Below, piece by piece: positions 1 to 8,065 of a stretch of 33,633 bases of DNA; within the stretch, counting starts at the first letter, position 1; the number at the start of each line of letters is the position of its first letter. A program made the position numbers and the translations under genes. The notes beneath the pieces were generated by a model that worked only from the letters and a program-made list of their open reading frames with translations, was not told the DNA's origin and made no database searches. The DNA is taken from positions 1 to 33,633 of the forward strand of contig JAFRFG010000040.1 of assembly GCA_017434455.1 (NCBI GenBank), written 5' to 3'. The DNA comes from Thermoguttaceae bacterium (GTDB taxonomy: Bacteria; Planctomycetota; Planctomycetia; Pirellulales; Thermoguttaceae).

Positions 1-332
1 GGGGACCGGCGTTTAAGTCGTGTATCGACTCTCCCCTTTCACCGACGCTGATCAAGCGCATCCCCGGAAGCGACGAGCTGCTGGCGGTAGGCAATCCGCT
101 TTTGCCGATCAGCGGCCAGAACGAACGCGCGACGGTGACGATCGAGCGTCTTAACGCCGACGGAACCGAAATCCTCGCCCGCAAAACGATGGAGCACCCC
201 GAGCGACCTGTCGGCCCCAACTGGCAATATCCCTCGATCTGCTTTATCGACGACGACACCGCGCTGGTCGCCTACTTCACCTGGGTCGGTGGGATATTTA
301 TCTATAAGGTCAAGCTCTCGGATCTGAAATAA
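1..332 (+). CDS. Sialidase-fold (BNR/Asp-box) secreted protein, C-terminal fragment cut by window edge
   Basis: This reading frame is open from the first codon at base 3 to TAA at 330-332, so it is the 3' end of a gene that begins outside the window. The roughly 109 visible residues align without gaps to the C-termini of the next three genes: a CIDSP block, then TLIKRIPGSDELLAVGNP, then an MTIERL-like strand, KTMEHPER and a final SDLK. It is therefore the first visible member of a tandem family of sialidase-superfamily beta-propellers. The catalytic part and signal peptide lie outside the window, so nothing can be said about activity. Only 21 bases separate its stop from the ATG of the next gene, which suggests co-transcription. 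An internal ATG at 102 is not a real start, because homology continues upstream of it. Confidence 0.9.
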   Translation, partial: GPAFKSCIDSPLSPTLIKRIPGSDELLAVGNPLLPISGQNERATVTIERLNADGTEILARKTMEHPERPVGPNWQYPSICFIDDDTALVAYFTWVGGIFIYKVKLSDLK

Positions 333-353
333 CTTCAGTTGGGGTGTTGCGCA

Positions 354-1478
354 ATGGTTTATTCTTCCAAGACTGTTTTTTATGCTCTCCTCGCGGCGCT
401 GGCCGTTTTTGCCTTCCCGGCCGGCGCGCCGGGGGCCGAACCGTCTCCCTGGCCGTGGATGCCCAAGGAGGAAGTTCTGGCGATCCCCACCGGTCCCGAT
501 AATCCGCGCAACAGCGAGGGGGATCTGGTCGTCCTGGAAGACGGGACGATTCTGTGTGTCTATTCCCATTTTTACGGTTCCGGCAGTGACGACCACGATC
601 CCGCCTGTTTGATGAGCCGCCTCTCCGCCGACGGCGGCAAAACTTGGACCACCGCCGACAAGCTCGATGTCGAGAACGAGGGGGGACGCAATGTCATGTC
701 GGTCACGCTTCGCCGCCTGGCCGACGGCCGGGTGGTGATGTTCTATCTGGTCACCGAATCGTCCGAAGACTGCCGTCCCTATATGCGCGTGCGCCAAGAA
801 GACGGTACTTGGGGGGAGAGAAAGTGCTTGATCGACGAGCCCTCCTACAACGTGGTGAATAACGACCGAGTGGTGCAGCTTTCCAGCGGCCGAATCTTGG
901 TCCCGGTCGCCCGTCACGCCTACCTCGGCAAAAGCAAGTACGATTACGATCCGAACGCCAAGACTTTCTGTATGATTTCCGATGATGGGGGGAACAGCTG
1001 GTACGAAGGGGGGACCGTCGAGCCGACCGAGGCAGTGGTCTACCAAGAGCCGGGCTTGTGTGAATTGGCCGACGGCCGTATTTTGATCAATATCCGTACC
1101 GGCTCCAAGACACAGTATGTTGCCTACTCCGAGGACGGCGGCTTGACATGGGGCCGGCCGGTGGCGTCGTGCATCGATTCCCCGGGCTCGCCGACCCTGA
1201 TCAAGCGCATCCCCGGCAGCGACGATCTTTTAGCGGTCGGCAATCCCTTCCTGCCGATTCCCGGCTTTGATGAACGTCCGACGATGACGATCGAGCGTTT
1301 GAATCCCGACGCGAGCGAGATTCTTGTCCGCAAGACGATGGAACATCCCGAGCGGTTCGCCGCCGGTGACTGGCAGTATCCCGCGATCTGCTTCCTCGAT
1401 GACGATACCGCGCTGGTCGCCTACTTCTCCTGGCCGGAAGGGGTACGCGTCTATAAGATCAATATCTCGGATCTTTAA
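354..1478 (+). CDS. Secreted sialidase-superfamily protein (Asp-box beta-propeller), paralogue 2
   Basis: The protein has 374 residues. Residues 1-28 form a signal peptide (hydrophobic ALLAALAVFAF, then an Ala-rich cleavage region). Three Asp boxes (S-x-D-G-G-x-x-W) are visible at about 91-98, 209-216 and 259-266, with a degenerate one near 148-153, as in six-bladed sialidase propellers. Arg52 in PRNSEGD and Arg248 in NIRT are candidate members of an arginine cluster, and Glu232 in YQEPGLCEL is a candidate acid; these roles are inferred. The fold predicts exo-hydrolysis of a terminal glycan residue in the periplasm or outside the cell, but true sialic acid specificity cannot be read from sequence. 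An in-frame TTG at 339 could extend the protein, but ATG 354 gives the cleaner signal peptide. It is one of four tandem paralogues. Confidence 0.88.
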   Translation: MVYSSKTVFYALLAALAVFAFPAGAPGAEPSPWPWMPKEEVLAIPTGPDNPRNSEGDLVVLEDGTILCVYSHFYGSGSDDHDPACLMSRLSADGGKTWTTADKLDVENEGGRNVMSVTLRRLADGRVVMFYLVTESSEDCRPYMRVRQEDGTWGERKCLIDEPSYNVVNNDRVVQLSSGRILVPVARHAYLGKSKYDYDPNAKTFCMISDDGGNSWYEGGTVEPTEAVVYQEPGLCELADGRILINIRTGSKTQYVAYSEDGGLTWGRPVASCIDSPGSPTLIKRIPGSDDLLAVGNPFLPIPGFDERPTMTIERLNPDASEILVRKTMEHPERFAAGDWQYPAICFLDDDTALVAYFSWPEGVRVYKINISDL

Positions 1479-1552
1479 ACGGCGGCAATAGATAAATAAA
1501 GAACAACAATGGGCAACCAACAAATAACCTGCTAACCAAAAGGAATCAACCG

Positions 1553-2683
1553 ATGAAGTCTCCCTTTCTCAAAAGCGTGTTTTATGTACTCATCGTCACG
1601 GTCATCTGCGTCTTGGCGTTTCCGCCGAGCGCCTCGGCCATCGAACCGTCCCCCTGGCCGTGGATGCCCAAGAAACTCGTCCTCGCGATGCCCGTGGTTC
1701 CCGATAACCCGCGCAACAGCGAGGGGGATTTTGTCATCCTGGAAGATGGGACGATCCTCTTCGTCTATACCCATTATTACGGCGATTCCGGTGACGATCA
1801 CGCCTCCGCCCGTTTGATGAGCCGTTCCTCCAGCGACGGCGGTAAAACTTGGACCAAAGAGGATAAGCTCGATGTCGAGAACGAGGGGGGGCTCAACGTG
1901 ATGTCGGTCTCCCTGCTGCGTCTGGACGACGGCCGGGTGGTGATGTTCTACATGGTCAAAGACAGTCCCAGCGACGGTCGTCCCTACATGCGTATTCGTC
2001 AGGCCGACGGCACCTGGGGGGAACGGCGTTGTCTTCTTGACGAAGTATCTTACAACGTGCTGAACAACGACCGGGTGGTTCAGCTGGCCAGCGGCCGGAT
2101 CTTAGTCCCGCTCGCCCGTCACACCTACTTAGGCGGGAGCCTATACAACTACGATCCGAACGCTAAGATTTTCTGTTTGATTTCCGATGACGGCGGCGAA
2201 ACTTGGCGCGAGGGTGGGGAACTCGAACCGACCGAAGGGATGATCTACCAAGAGCCGGGGCTGTGTGAACTGGCCGACGGCCGTATCCTGATGTACATCC
2301 GTACCGATCAGCACGCGCAGTATTTCGCCTTCTCCGAGGACGGCGGCGAAACCTGGAGCAAGCCCTTCAAGTCGTGCATCGATTCTCCCTGTGCCCCGAC
2401 GCTGATCAAGCGCATCCCCGGAAGCGACGAGCTTCTGGCGGTCGGCAACCCCTGGCTGCCGTTTGAAGGGGAGAACGATCGCGCGACGATGACGATCGAG
2501 CGTCTTACCCCCGACGCGAGCAAGATTCTTGTCCGCAAGACGATGGAACACCTCGAGAGGTATGTCGCTCCCGCCTGGGATTACCCCACGTTCTGCTTCC
2601 CCGATGACAACACGGCGCTGGTTGGTTACTCCTGCTGGCCCGAAGGGGTGCACATCAACATAATCAAGCTCTCGGATCTGTAA
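1553..2683 (+). CDS. Secreted sialidase-superfamily protein (Asp-box beta-propeller), paralogue 3
   Basis: The protein has 376 residues and starts at ATG 1553, preceded by an AAGGAA ribosome-binding site. Signal peptide residues are about 1-29, ending SASA. Asp boxes SSDGGKTW, SDDGGETW and SEDGGETW recur at the same spacing as in the neighbouring paralogues, and the landmarks PDNPRNSEGD near the mature N-terminus, YQEPGLCELADGR, and SPxxPTLIKRIPGSDELLAVGNPW are conserved. It differs most from its siblings at the C-terminus (YSCWPEGVHINIIKLSDL) and in the loop between the second and third blades. The family is the sialidase/neuraminidase superfamily; the actual sugar is unknown. A 74-base gap separates it from the previous gene and 31 bases from the next, fitting one operon. 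Long minus-strand open frames here are shadows of its codon bias. Confidence 0.88.
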   Translation: MKSPFLKSVFYVLIVTVICVLAFPPSASAIEPSPWPWMPKKLVLAMPVVPDNPRNSEGDFVILEDGTILFVYTHYYGDSGDDHASARLMSRSSSDGGKTWTKEDKLDVENEGGLNVMSVSLLRLDDGRVVMFYMVKDSPSDGRPYMRIRQADGTWGERRCLLDEVSYNVLNNDRVVQLASGRILVPLARHTYLGGSLYNYDPNAKIFCLISDDGGETWREGGELEPTEGMIYQEPGLCELADGRILMYIRTDQHAQYFAFSEDGGETWSKPFKSCIDSPCAPTLIKRIPGSDELLAVGNPWLPFEGENDRATMTIERLTPDASKILVRKTMEHLERYVAPAWDYPTFCFPDDNTALVGYSCWPEGVHINIIKLSDL

Positions 2684-2714
2684 ACAATAATCACGAACAA
2701 AAAGGTCAACCGAT

Positions 2715-3839
2715 ATGTCTTTATTCCCTAAGAGTGTATTTTCTGCCATCCTCGCCGCTGCCGGCGTGCTGGCGTTTCTGACAAGCGCTTCGGCCGCCGA
2801 TCCGTCCCCCTGGCCGTGGATGCCCAAGCAGCTCGTCCTGACGATCCCCACCGGGCCCGATAACCCGCGCAACAGCGAGGGAGATTTCGTCATCCTTGAC
2901 GATGGGACGATCCTTTGCGTCTACACCCACTACCTCGGTTCCTCCGGCGACGATCACGGCACCGCCTGTTTGATGAGCCGCTGTTCCGCCGACGGCGGTA
3001 ATACCTGGACCGACACCGATAAACTCGAACTGGAGAACGAGGGGAAACTCAACGTGATGTCGGTCACGCTGCGCCGTTTGGCCGACGGCCGGATCGTGAT
3101 GTTTTATCTGGTCAAAGAAAACCCCGGCGACTGCCGTCCTTATATGCGCGTGCGCGGCGATGACGGTACCTGGGGACCGAGAAAGTGCCTGATCGACGAG
3201 CCCTCCTACAACGTGGTGAACAACGACCGGGTGGTACAACTTTCCAGCGGCCGGCTTCTGGTTCCGGTCGGCCGTCACCCCTACGGCGGGAAGGGGGCCT
3301 ACGATTATGAATCGAACGCCAGGACCTTCTGTATGATTTCCGACGATGGGGGAGAAAACTGGTACGAAGGGGGCGTCGTCGAACCGACCGAGGGGATCAG
3401 CTATCAGGAGCCGGGACTGTGTGAATTGGCCGACGGGCGTGTTTTGATGAATATCCGCACCGACGGCAAGGCGCAGTATTACGCCTACTCCACCGACGGC
3501 GGTCTGACATGGGGCCGGCCGCTGGCGTCGTGTATCGATTCCCCGCTTTCGCCCACCCTGATTAAGCGTGTTCCCGGCAGCGACGAACTTCTGGCCGTCG
3601 GAAATCCCTGGCTGCCGATCAGCGGCCGCGGCGATCGCGCGACGATGACGATCGAACGTCTTTCCCCCGACGGAAGCGAGATACTCGTCCGCAAGACGAT
3701 GGAGCATCTCGAACGGTTTGTCGCTCCCGACTGGCAATATCCGGCCATTTGCTTCCTCAACAGCGATACCGCCCTGGTCGCCTACTTCCATTGGACCGCC
3801 GGGGCGTTTGTCTACAAGATCAAACTCTCGGATCTGTAA
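2715..3839 (+). CDS. Secreted sialidase-superfamily protein (Asp-box beta-propeller), paralogue 4
   Basis: The protein has 374 residues with ATG at 2715, behind an AAAAAGG site and a leader (GTCAACCGATATG) resembling that of the preceding paralogue. Signal peptide is about residues 1-28 (AILAAAGVLAFLTSASAA). Asp boxes SADGGNTW, SDDGGENW and STDGGLTW mark the propeller blades. The same PRNSEGDF, YQEPGLCELADGR and LIKRVPGSDELLAVGNPW signatures are present. The first full copy and this one share SYNVVNNDRVVQLSSGR, so they look closer to each other than to paralogue 3 in this region. The retained fold and landmarks suggest it is functional. Substrate is unknown; the array of copies suggests diversification on related glycans rather than dosage alone. 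Confidence 0.88.
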   Translation: MSLFPKSVFSAILAAAGVLAFLTSASAADPSPWPWMPKQLVLTIPTGPDNPRNSEGDFVILDDGTILCVYTHYLGSSGDDHGTACLMSRCSADGGNTWTDTDKLELENEGKLNVMSVTLRRLADGRIVMFYLVKENPGDCRPYMRVRGDDGTWGPRKCLIDEPSYNVVNNDRVVQLSSGRLLVPVGRHPYGGKGAYDYESNARTFCMISDDGGENWYEGGVVEPTEGISYQEPGLCELADGRVLMNIRTDGKAQYYAYSTDGGLTWGRPLASCIDSPLSPTLIKRVPGSDELLAVGNPWLPISGRGDRATMTIERLSPDGSEILVRKTMEHLERFVAPDWQYPAICFLNSDTALVAYFHWTAGAFVYKIKLSDL

Positions 3840-3898
3840 TTTTTTCCCCGAGAATGTTTATCTTTGGTGGTGTGTTTGGTCAGGCAAGGATGAATAAA

Positions 3899-6475
3899 AT
3901 GGAAAAGTTTCTCAAACTGTTTTTTCTCGGTCTGGTCGTCCTCTCTTTGGGTCCCCGCGGCGCCGCGAAAGCCGCCGCTGAGGATTCCGCACCGCAAGCG
4001 GTGAAGACCATTCTCCCGGCGGTTCTTGACTCCCGGCAATTGGGAGAGAATCTCCTCTCGGATCGGTTCTTCCCCTATGGGGAAGGGTACATCGAGCAGA
4101 ACGATCAGTTCTGGTGCGATAACGGGGATGATTCCTCCGTGACACGAGGGGTGGTCCAGGTGGTTGAACTGAACCAGACAAAACCGCTGCCGCTCTACGC
4201 CTCGGGGGAATCGCTGGCGGAAAATGTCGCCGGAGGAACCGACAGCAGTTATTCCCTCTACCTTGACCTGACCTATACCGACGGAACGCACCAGTGGGGG
4301 GAATCGGTTCCTTTCTCCTGCGGTTCACACGATTGGCAAAAGAAGGGGCTGTATGTTTTCCCCGCTAAACCGATTCAGAGCTTGTCTTTTCACGGTCTGT
4401 TTCGCTCTCACAGCGGAAAGGCCGCTTTTCGGAACCTGGCTCTTCAGGAACTGCGAGGAAATGAGGACACCTGTCTGTTCGATACCCTGCCGCTCGATTC
4501 TGTAGTTCCGCTGCCCGAGGGGATTCTAACCTTCCAGCTGCGCGGCGCAGAGGACGATTCCCCGTTTTACCGCGTTGGCGACCAGACAACCGCCGACGGC
4601 CGTGTCGTCTGCGCCTGCGGGGTCGATTGCGCGTTTTATCGGGAAGAACGTCCCGAGGGGGATTTCTATCGGGCCGAGCTGACGAACAAAACCGGCGAGG
4701 ATCGATGCCTGACGTTTTTAGTCTCTTACCCCATCCGGCGAGAGAAATTATTCTGGCTCGAAAACGGTCTGGCCGATCAGGAGTCTGTCGAGATCGAACC
4801 GGGGAGAGAATATTTCAGCGGTTCCACCTGGCCGGTCGGGGTCAGCGGCCGGCTCTCCCGATGGCCCTTTGCCGCCGTCGCTTCCGATTCCGGCGATGGC
4901 GCGCTGGAGGGGATCATGCTGGGAATCGATCCGGACTATCCCGCGTTTTATCGGCTCTTTTACAGCGAACCGGCCGGTGAGCTGGTCCTGGCGTATGATC
5001 TGGCCTTAACAAGCCAATCCCCCACGGCGGAATTGAAGTTCTTCTCGGCCCCATTCGCGGCCCGCGATCGGTTCGCCGGCGCCCTGTCGGCGTACTGTCG
5101 TTTCTTCCCGAATCATTTCCTCTGCCGGACACCCTCGCAGGGGAACTGGATGCCGTTCGCCAAGATCAGCGCCGTCCCGGGATGGGAAGATTTCGGTTTC
5201 AAGTTCAAAGAGGGGAACGACCAGACCGCGTGGGACGACGAGCACGGAATCATCACGTTCCGCTACACCGAGCCGATGACCTGGTGGATGCCGCTGGCCA
5301 AAGAAGAGCCGCATACGATCGAGTTCGGCGTCGAAAAGGCCAAGCAATTGGCCGAAGCCGGAAACATCGTCGCCCAGGCGTTTTTAACCTCCGGACATAA
5401 AAACGAGGAGGGCCGGTTTTGCGGACGGGTGCTCGACACACCGTGGTGCGACGGGATTGTCTGGAGCGTGAACGATCTGCCGGGCTTGGAGACAATGGCG
5501 CAAGAGGGGAAACTCCCCTATTCCGACCGCTATCCCGTTTCCGGCTTCGGGATCAAGTGGAATCGAAAAGTCGCGGACGCTCAGTACGGCCCGCCGCGCG
5601 ATGCTGCCCAGGATGGCGGTTATCTCCCTTCGGAGGGGCTCGACGGCGAATATATCGATTCGAGCGAAGGGTATGTGACGGATATCTGCGATTATGACCA
5701 GAGCCATTTTGCCGCCGCCGCGCGTCCGCTGGTTTTTGACCGACAGGGGAAACCGGCGATTTTTCGCGGGCTCATCGCCTATGAGTACACTCGCGCGATG
5801 GCTGAGGATGTCCACCGCCGCGGCCATTTGATGATGGCGAACTCGACGCCGACTCACCTCAGCTGGCTGGTTCCTTTTCTCGACGTGGCCGGAACCGAGA
5901 CGAATTGGAATCGGGACGGAAAATGGTCCCCGATGCCGATGGACGAGATGTATTACCGCCGGGCTTTGATGGGGAAAAAGCCGTTTTGCTTCTTGATGAA
6001 CAGTGACTTTACCCTCTTTTCGTACGAGGCGACCGAGAAATATATGAATCGAGCCCTGGCGTTCGGCATGTTCCCCGGATTCTTCTCGGCGGACGCCTCG
6101 ACGAAGCACTATTTCGAAAACCCCGATCTCTACGAGCGGGATCGGCCGCTGTTCAAAAAGTTTATGCCGGTCATTCAAGAAGTGGCCCAGGCCGGCTGGG
6201 AGCCGCTTGCCTTGGCGCGGGCTGAGGATGACCGTTTGAACGTTCTGCGTTTCGGCGACGGCCTGACGGTTTATCTGACGGTTTTTAACGACAGTGAGGA
6301 ACCGCTCTCGTCGCGGATTCTCCTCGACGATCGTCTGCTCGAAAAATGGGGGAATGCGCCGATCGCCGCCACAGACCGGTTCACCGGCGAGGAAATCCCG
6401 CTGGATAACGCCGGCCTGTCGGTCTGTCTCGATCAGGGAAAAACCGCGGTGATCAAGATCGCCGAACGAAGATAG
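3899..6475 (+). CDS. Large secreted protein, putative TIM-barrel glycoside hydrolase, family not assigned
   Basis: From ATG 3899 this is 858 residues. The start is chosen because AAGGA at 3886-3890 sits 8 bases upstream; ATG 3890 is also in frame but has no spacing from that site. Residues 1-27 are a signal peptide. The N-terminal 430 or so residues look like beta-rich domains. The C-terminal part has barrel-like signatures: a run of W-rich segments (TWWMPLAKEEP), DGEYIDSSEGY at about 582-592 with acidic residues E584 and D587 suited to catalysis, then MANSTPTHLSWLVPFLD and MYYRRALMGKKPF, followed by a short C-terminal beta domain. I do not recognise a named family. It lies 59 bases after the sialidase array and before the DUF4832 pair, so a role in glycan breakdown is an inference from context. 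Confidence 0.8.
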   Translation: MEKFLKLFFLGLVVLSLGPRGAAKAAAEDSAPQAVKTILPAVLDSRQLGENLLSDRFFPYGEGYIEQNDQFWCDNGDDSSVTRGVVQVVELNQTKPLPLYASGESLAENVAGGTDSSYSLYLDLTYTDGTHQWGESVPFSCGSHDWQKKGLYVFPAKPIQSLSFHGLFRSHSGKAAFRNLALQELRGNEDTCLFDTLPLDSVVPLPEGILTFQLRGAEDDSPFYRVGDQTTADGRVVCACGVDCAFYREERPEGDFYRAELTNKTGEDRCLTFLVSYPIRREKLFWLENGLADQESVEIEPGREYFSGSTWPVGVSGRLSRWPFAAVASDSGDGALEGIMLGIDPDYPAFYRLFYSEPAGELVLAYDLALTSQSPTAELKFFSAPFAARDRFAGALSAYCRFFPNHFLCRTPSQGNWMPFAKISAVPGWEDFGFKFKEGNDQTAWDDEHGIITFRYTEPMTWWMPLAKEEPHTIEFGVEKAKQLAEAGNIVAQAFLTSGHKNEEGRFCGRVLDTPWCDGIVWSVNDLPGLETMAQEGKLPYSDRYPVSGFGIKWNRKVADAQYGPPRDAAQDGGYLPSEGLDGEYIDSSEGYVTDICDYDQSHFAAAARPLVFDRQGKPAIFRGLIAYEYTRAMAEDVHRRGHLMMANSTPTHLSWLVPFLDVAGTETNWNRDGKWSPMPMDEMYYRRALMGKKPFCFLMNSDFTLFSYEATEKYMNRALAFGMFPGFFSADASTKHYFENPDLYERDRPLFKKFMPVIQEVAQAGWEPLALARAEDDRLNVLRFGDGLTVYLTVFNDSEEPLSSRILLDDRLLEKWGNAPIAATDRFTGEEIPLDNAGLSVCLDQGKTAVIKIAERR

Positions 6476-6514
6476 TCTGCTTGATTCAAGAGCAATAAAA
6501 TATCATAACCCGCC

Positions 6515-6530
6515 GCGCGCTTCAGCGCGC
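6515..6530. other. Intercistronic GC-rich stem-loop
   Basis: GCGCGC-TTCA-GCGCGC is a perfect 6-bp inverted repeat with a 4-base loop, between the stop of the TIM-barrel gene and the first DUF4832 gene. No T-tract follows, so it is not a classical terminator. It may stabilise or process the transcript. Confidence 0.5.
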
Positions 6531-6553
6531 AATCATTCAAAGGTGAAATCAAC

Positions 6554-7990
6554 ATGAAACGACGAACCATTATTCTTCCTCTGGCCTTTGTTTTCTCGGT
6601 CATGATGACATCGCTGTTCGCCGCCGAGCGAACGGTGGTCGAGCCGGTGGACGACGGCCGCAGCCTGATCAATCCGAACATGGGCTGGACGATGCACTTT
6701 TATTCCAATGTGCCGACGAACTACGGTTCCCGGCTGGAACCGTCCGATTCGCTCGAGTGGTTTGAGGGCTGTTCGGTCATCTACCTGCGGGTCCCGTGGG
6801 CGTTTCTGGAACCGGAAGAGGGTGTCTATAACTGGGCCCTCTTGGACACCCCGGCCCAGCGATGGATTGCCAAGGGGAAGCAGGTCGGTTTCCGGTTTAC
6901 CACCTCGGAAAACTGGGTTCGATACGCCACGCCGAAGTGGGTCTTTGACGCCGGCGCGAAATCGACCCCCTACAACAGTCACACCGGCCCCAGCGCGGAC
7001 GGGGCTTACATCGATCCGGTTTTCGACGATCCGATTTATCTCCAGAAGCTAGATCATTTTCTCGCCGCGGCGGGGGCACGATACAACGGCCGCCCCGAGG
7101 TGGCTTTCATCGATATCGGAACCTTCGGCCTTTGGGGGGAAGGGCATACGCTGATGTCGAGCCAGCTTTCCGACGAGGAAAACGCCCGAATGGCGCGGAT
7201 TCATATCGATCTGCACAAAAAGCACTTCCCCGATACCCAGCTGTTTGTGATCGACGATGTCATCGGTCACAACGTGCCGGGGGATGATTTTCCCCTGATG
7301 AACGAGGCGGTTTCCGAAGGGATCGGTCTACGGGACGACAGTATCTTCACGATGGCGCCCCCGATCGCCTGGTACCACGGGGAATTGGCGCAGAAATTCT
7401 GGCCGACCGTTCCGACCTTCATCGAACATGAGCATTATCAGGCGATTTGCCAGGATCGGTGGAACGATGATAAGCTTCTCGAATCGGTCGAGGTCTACCA
7501 CGCCAGTTACATGTCGATCCACGGCTGGCCCCAGGATGAGTGGAACGATCACGCCGACGCGGTTCGGCGGATCAACCGGCGGCTCGGTTATCGGCTGCAG
7601 CTGCGCAAAATGGATTATCCCCAGGCGGTGAAAATCGGTGAATTTTTCGATGTATCCACCGTCTGGGCCAATGCCGGCGTGGCCCCCTGTTACGACGGCG
7701 GTTTTTTCGCGCTGACGATCAAAGACGCCGACGGCGGTATCGTCGCGGTCCTTTCGGACGAGACGCTTGATGTCAAATCGCTCCCGGTCGGGCCGGCCGA
7801 CGCGATCCCGACGGTGGAGCATTCCTCCCGCTTCCGGGCCGGTCTGGTCGCCCCGACGACCAAGCCGGGAAAATACGATCTGTACTTCTCGGTCGGTCAG
7901 CGTGACGGAACCCCCGTGTACGAACTCCCCTACGGGGAAAGCGACGGACAAAGGCGGTACAAGATCGGCCAGATCGAATTGGTGAAATAA
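6554..7990 (+). CDS. Secreted DUF4832-family protein, copy A
   Basis: The protein has 478 residues with signal peptide 1-23 (MKRR, hydrophobic core, AA). AAAGGTG lies about 8 bases before the ATG. The mature N-terminus carries the family's INPNMGWTMHFYSN opening, then YLRVPWAFLEPEEGVYNW, a (beta/alpha)-barrel-like segment resembling GH42/GH35-type enzymes. FIDIGTFGLWGEGH at about 184-198 is the DUF4832 hallmark and supplies a possible catalytic Glu. The last 110 residues form a beta-sandwich-like domain (VWANAGVAPCYDGGFFALTI onward). The biochemical activity of this family is not established to my knowledge; a glycoside hydrolase role is inferred from fold and neighbours. It is followed 75 bases later by a near-duplicate. 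Confidence 0.87.
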   Translation: MKRRTIILPLAFVFSVMMTSLFAAERTVVEPVDDGRSLINPNMGWTMHFYSNVPTNYGSRLEPSDSLEWFEGCSVIYLRVPWAFLEPEEGVYNWALLDTPAQRWIAKGKQVGFRFTTSENWVRYATPKWVFDAGAKSTPYNSHTGPSADGAYIDPVFDDPIYLQKLDHFLAAAGARYNGRPEVAFIDIGTFGLWGEGHTLMSSQLSDEENARMARIHIDLHKKHFPDTQLFVIDDVIGHNVPGDDFPLMNEAVSEGIGLRDDSIFTMAPPIAWYHGELAQKFWPTVPTFIEHEHYQAICQDRWNDDKLLESVEVYHASYMSIHGWPQDEWNDHADAVRRINRRLGYRLQLRKMDYPQAVKIGEFFDVSTVWANAGVAPCYDGGFFALTIKDADGGIVAVLSDETLDVKSLPVGPADAIPTVEHSSRFRAGLVAPTTKPGKYDLYFSVGQRDGTPVYELPYGESDGQRRYKIGQIELVK

Positions 7991-8065
7991 TGGTTCGTCC
8001 CGCCGGGTACGATCCACGCGCTGTCGTTATCAAATAACCCGGAATCGTTCGAAAGCCAAATCAAC

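Noticed and set aside
354..3839. Annotating the propeller genes as proven sialidases (nanH)
   Set aside because: Asp boxes define the fold, not the sugar. The classical FRIP arginine motif is not seen, so only superfamily level is supported.
3749..3898. N-terminal extension of the large TIM-barrel gene overlapping the sialidase stop
   Set aside because: The extension reads through the upstream gene, has no hydrophobic start, and the clear signal peptide with a well-spaced ribosome site begins at 3899.
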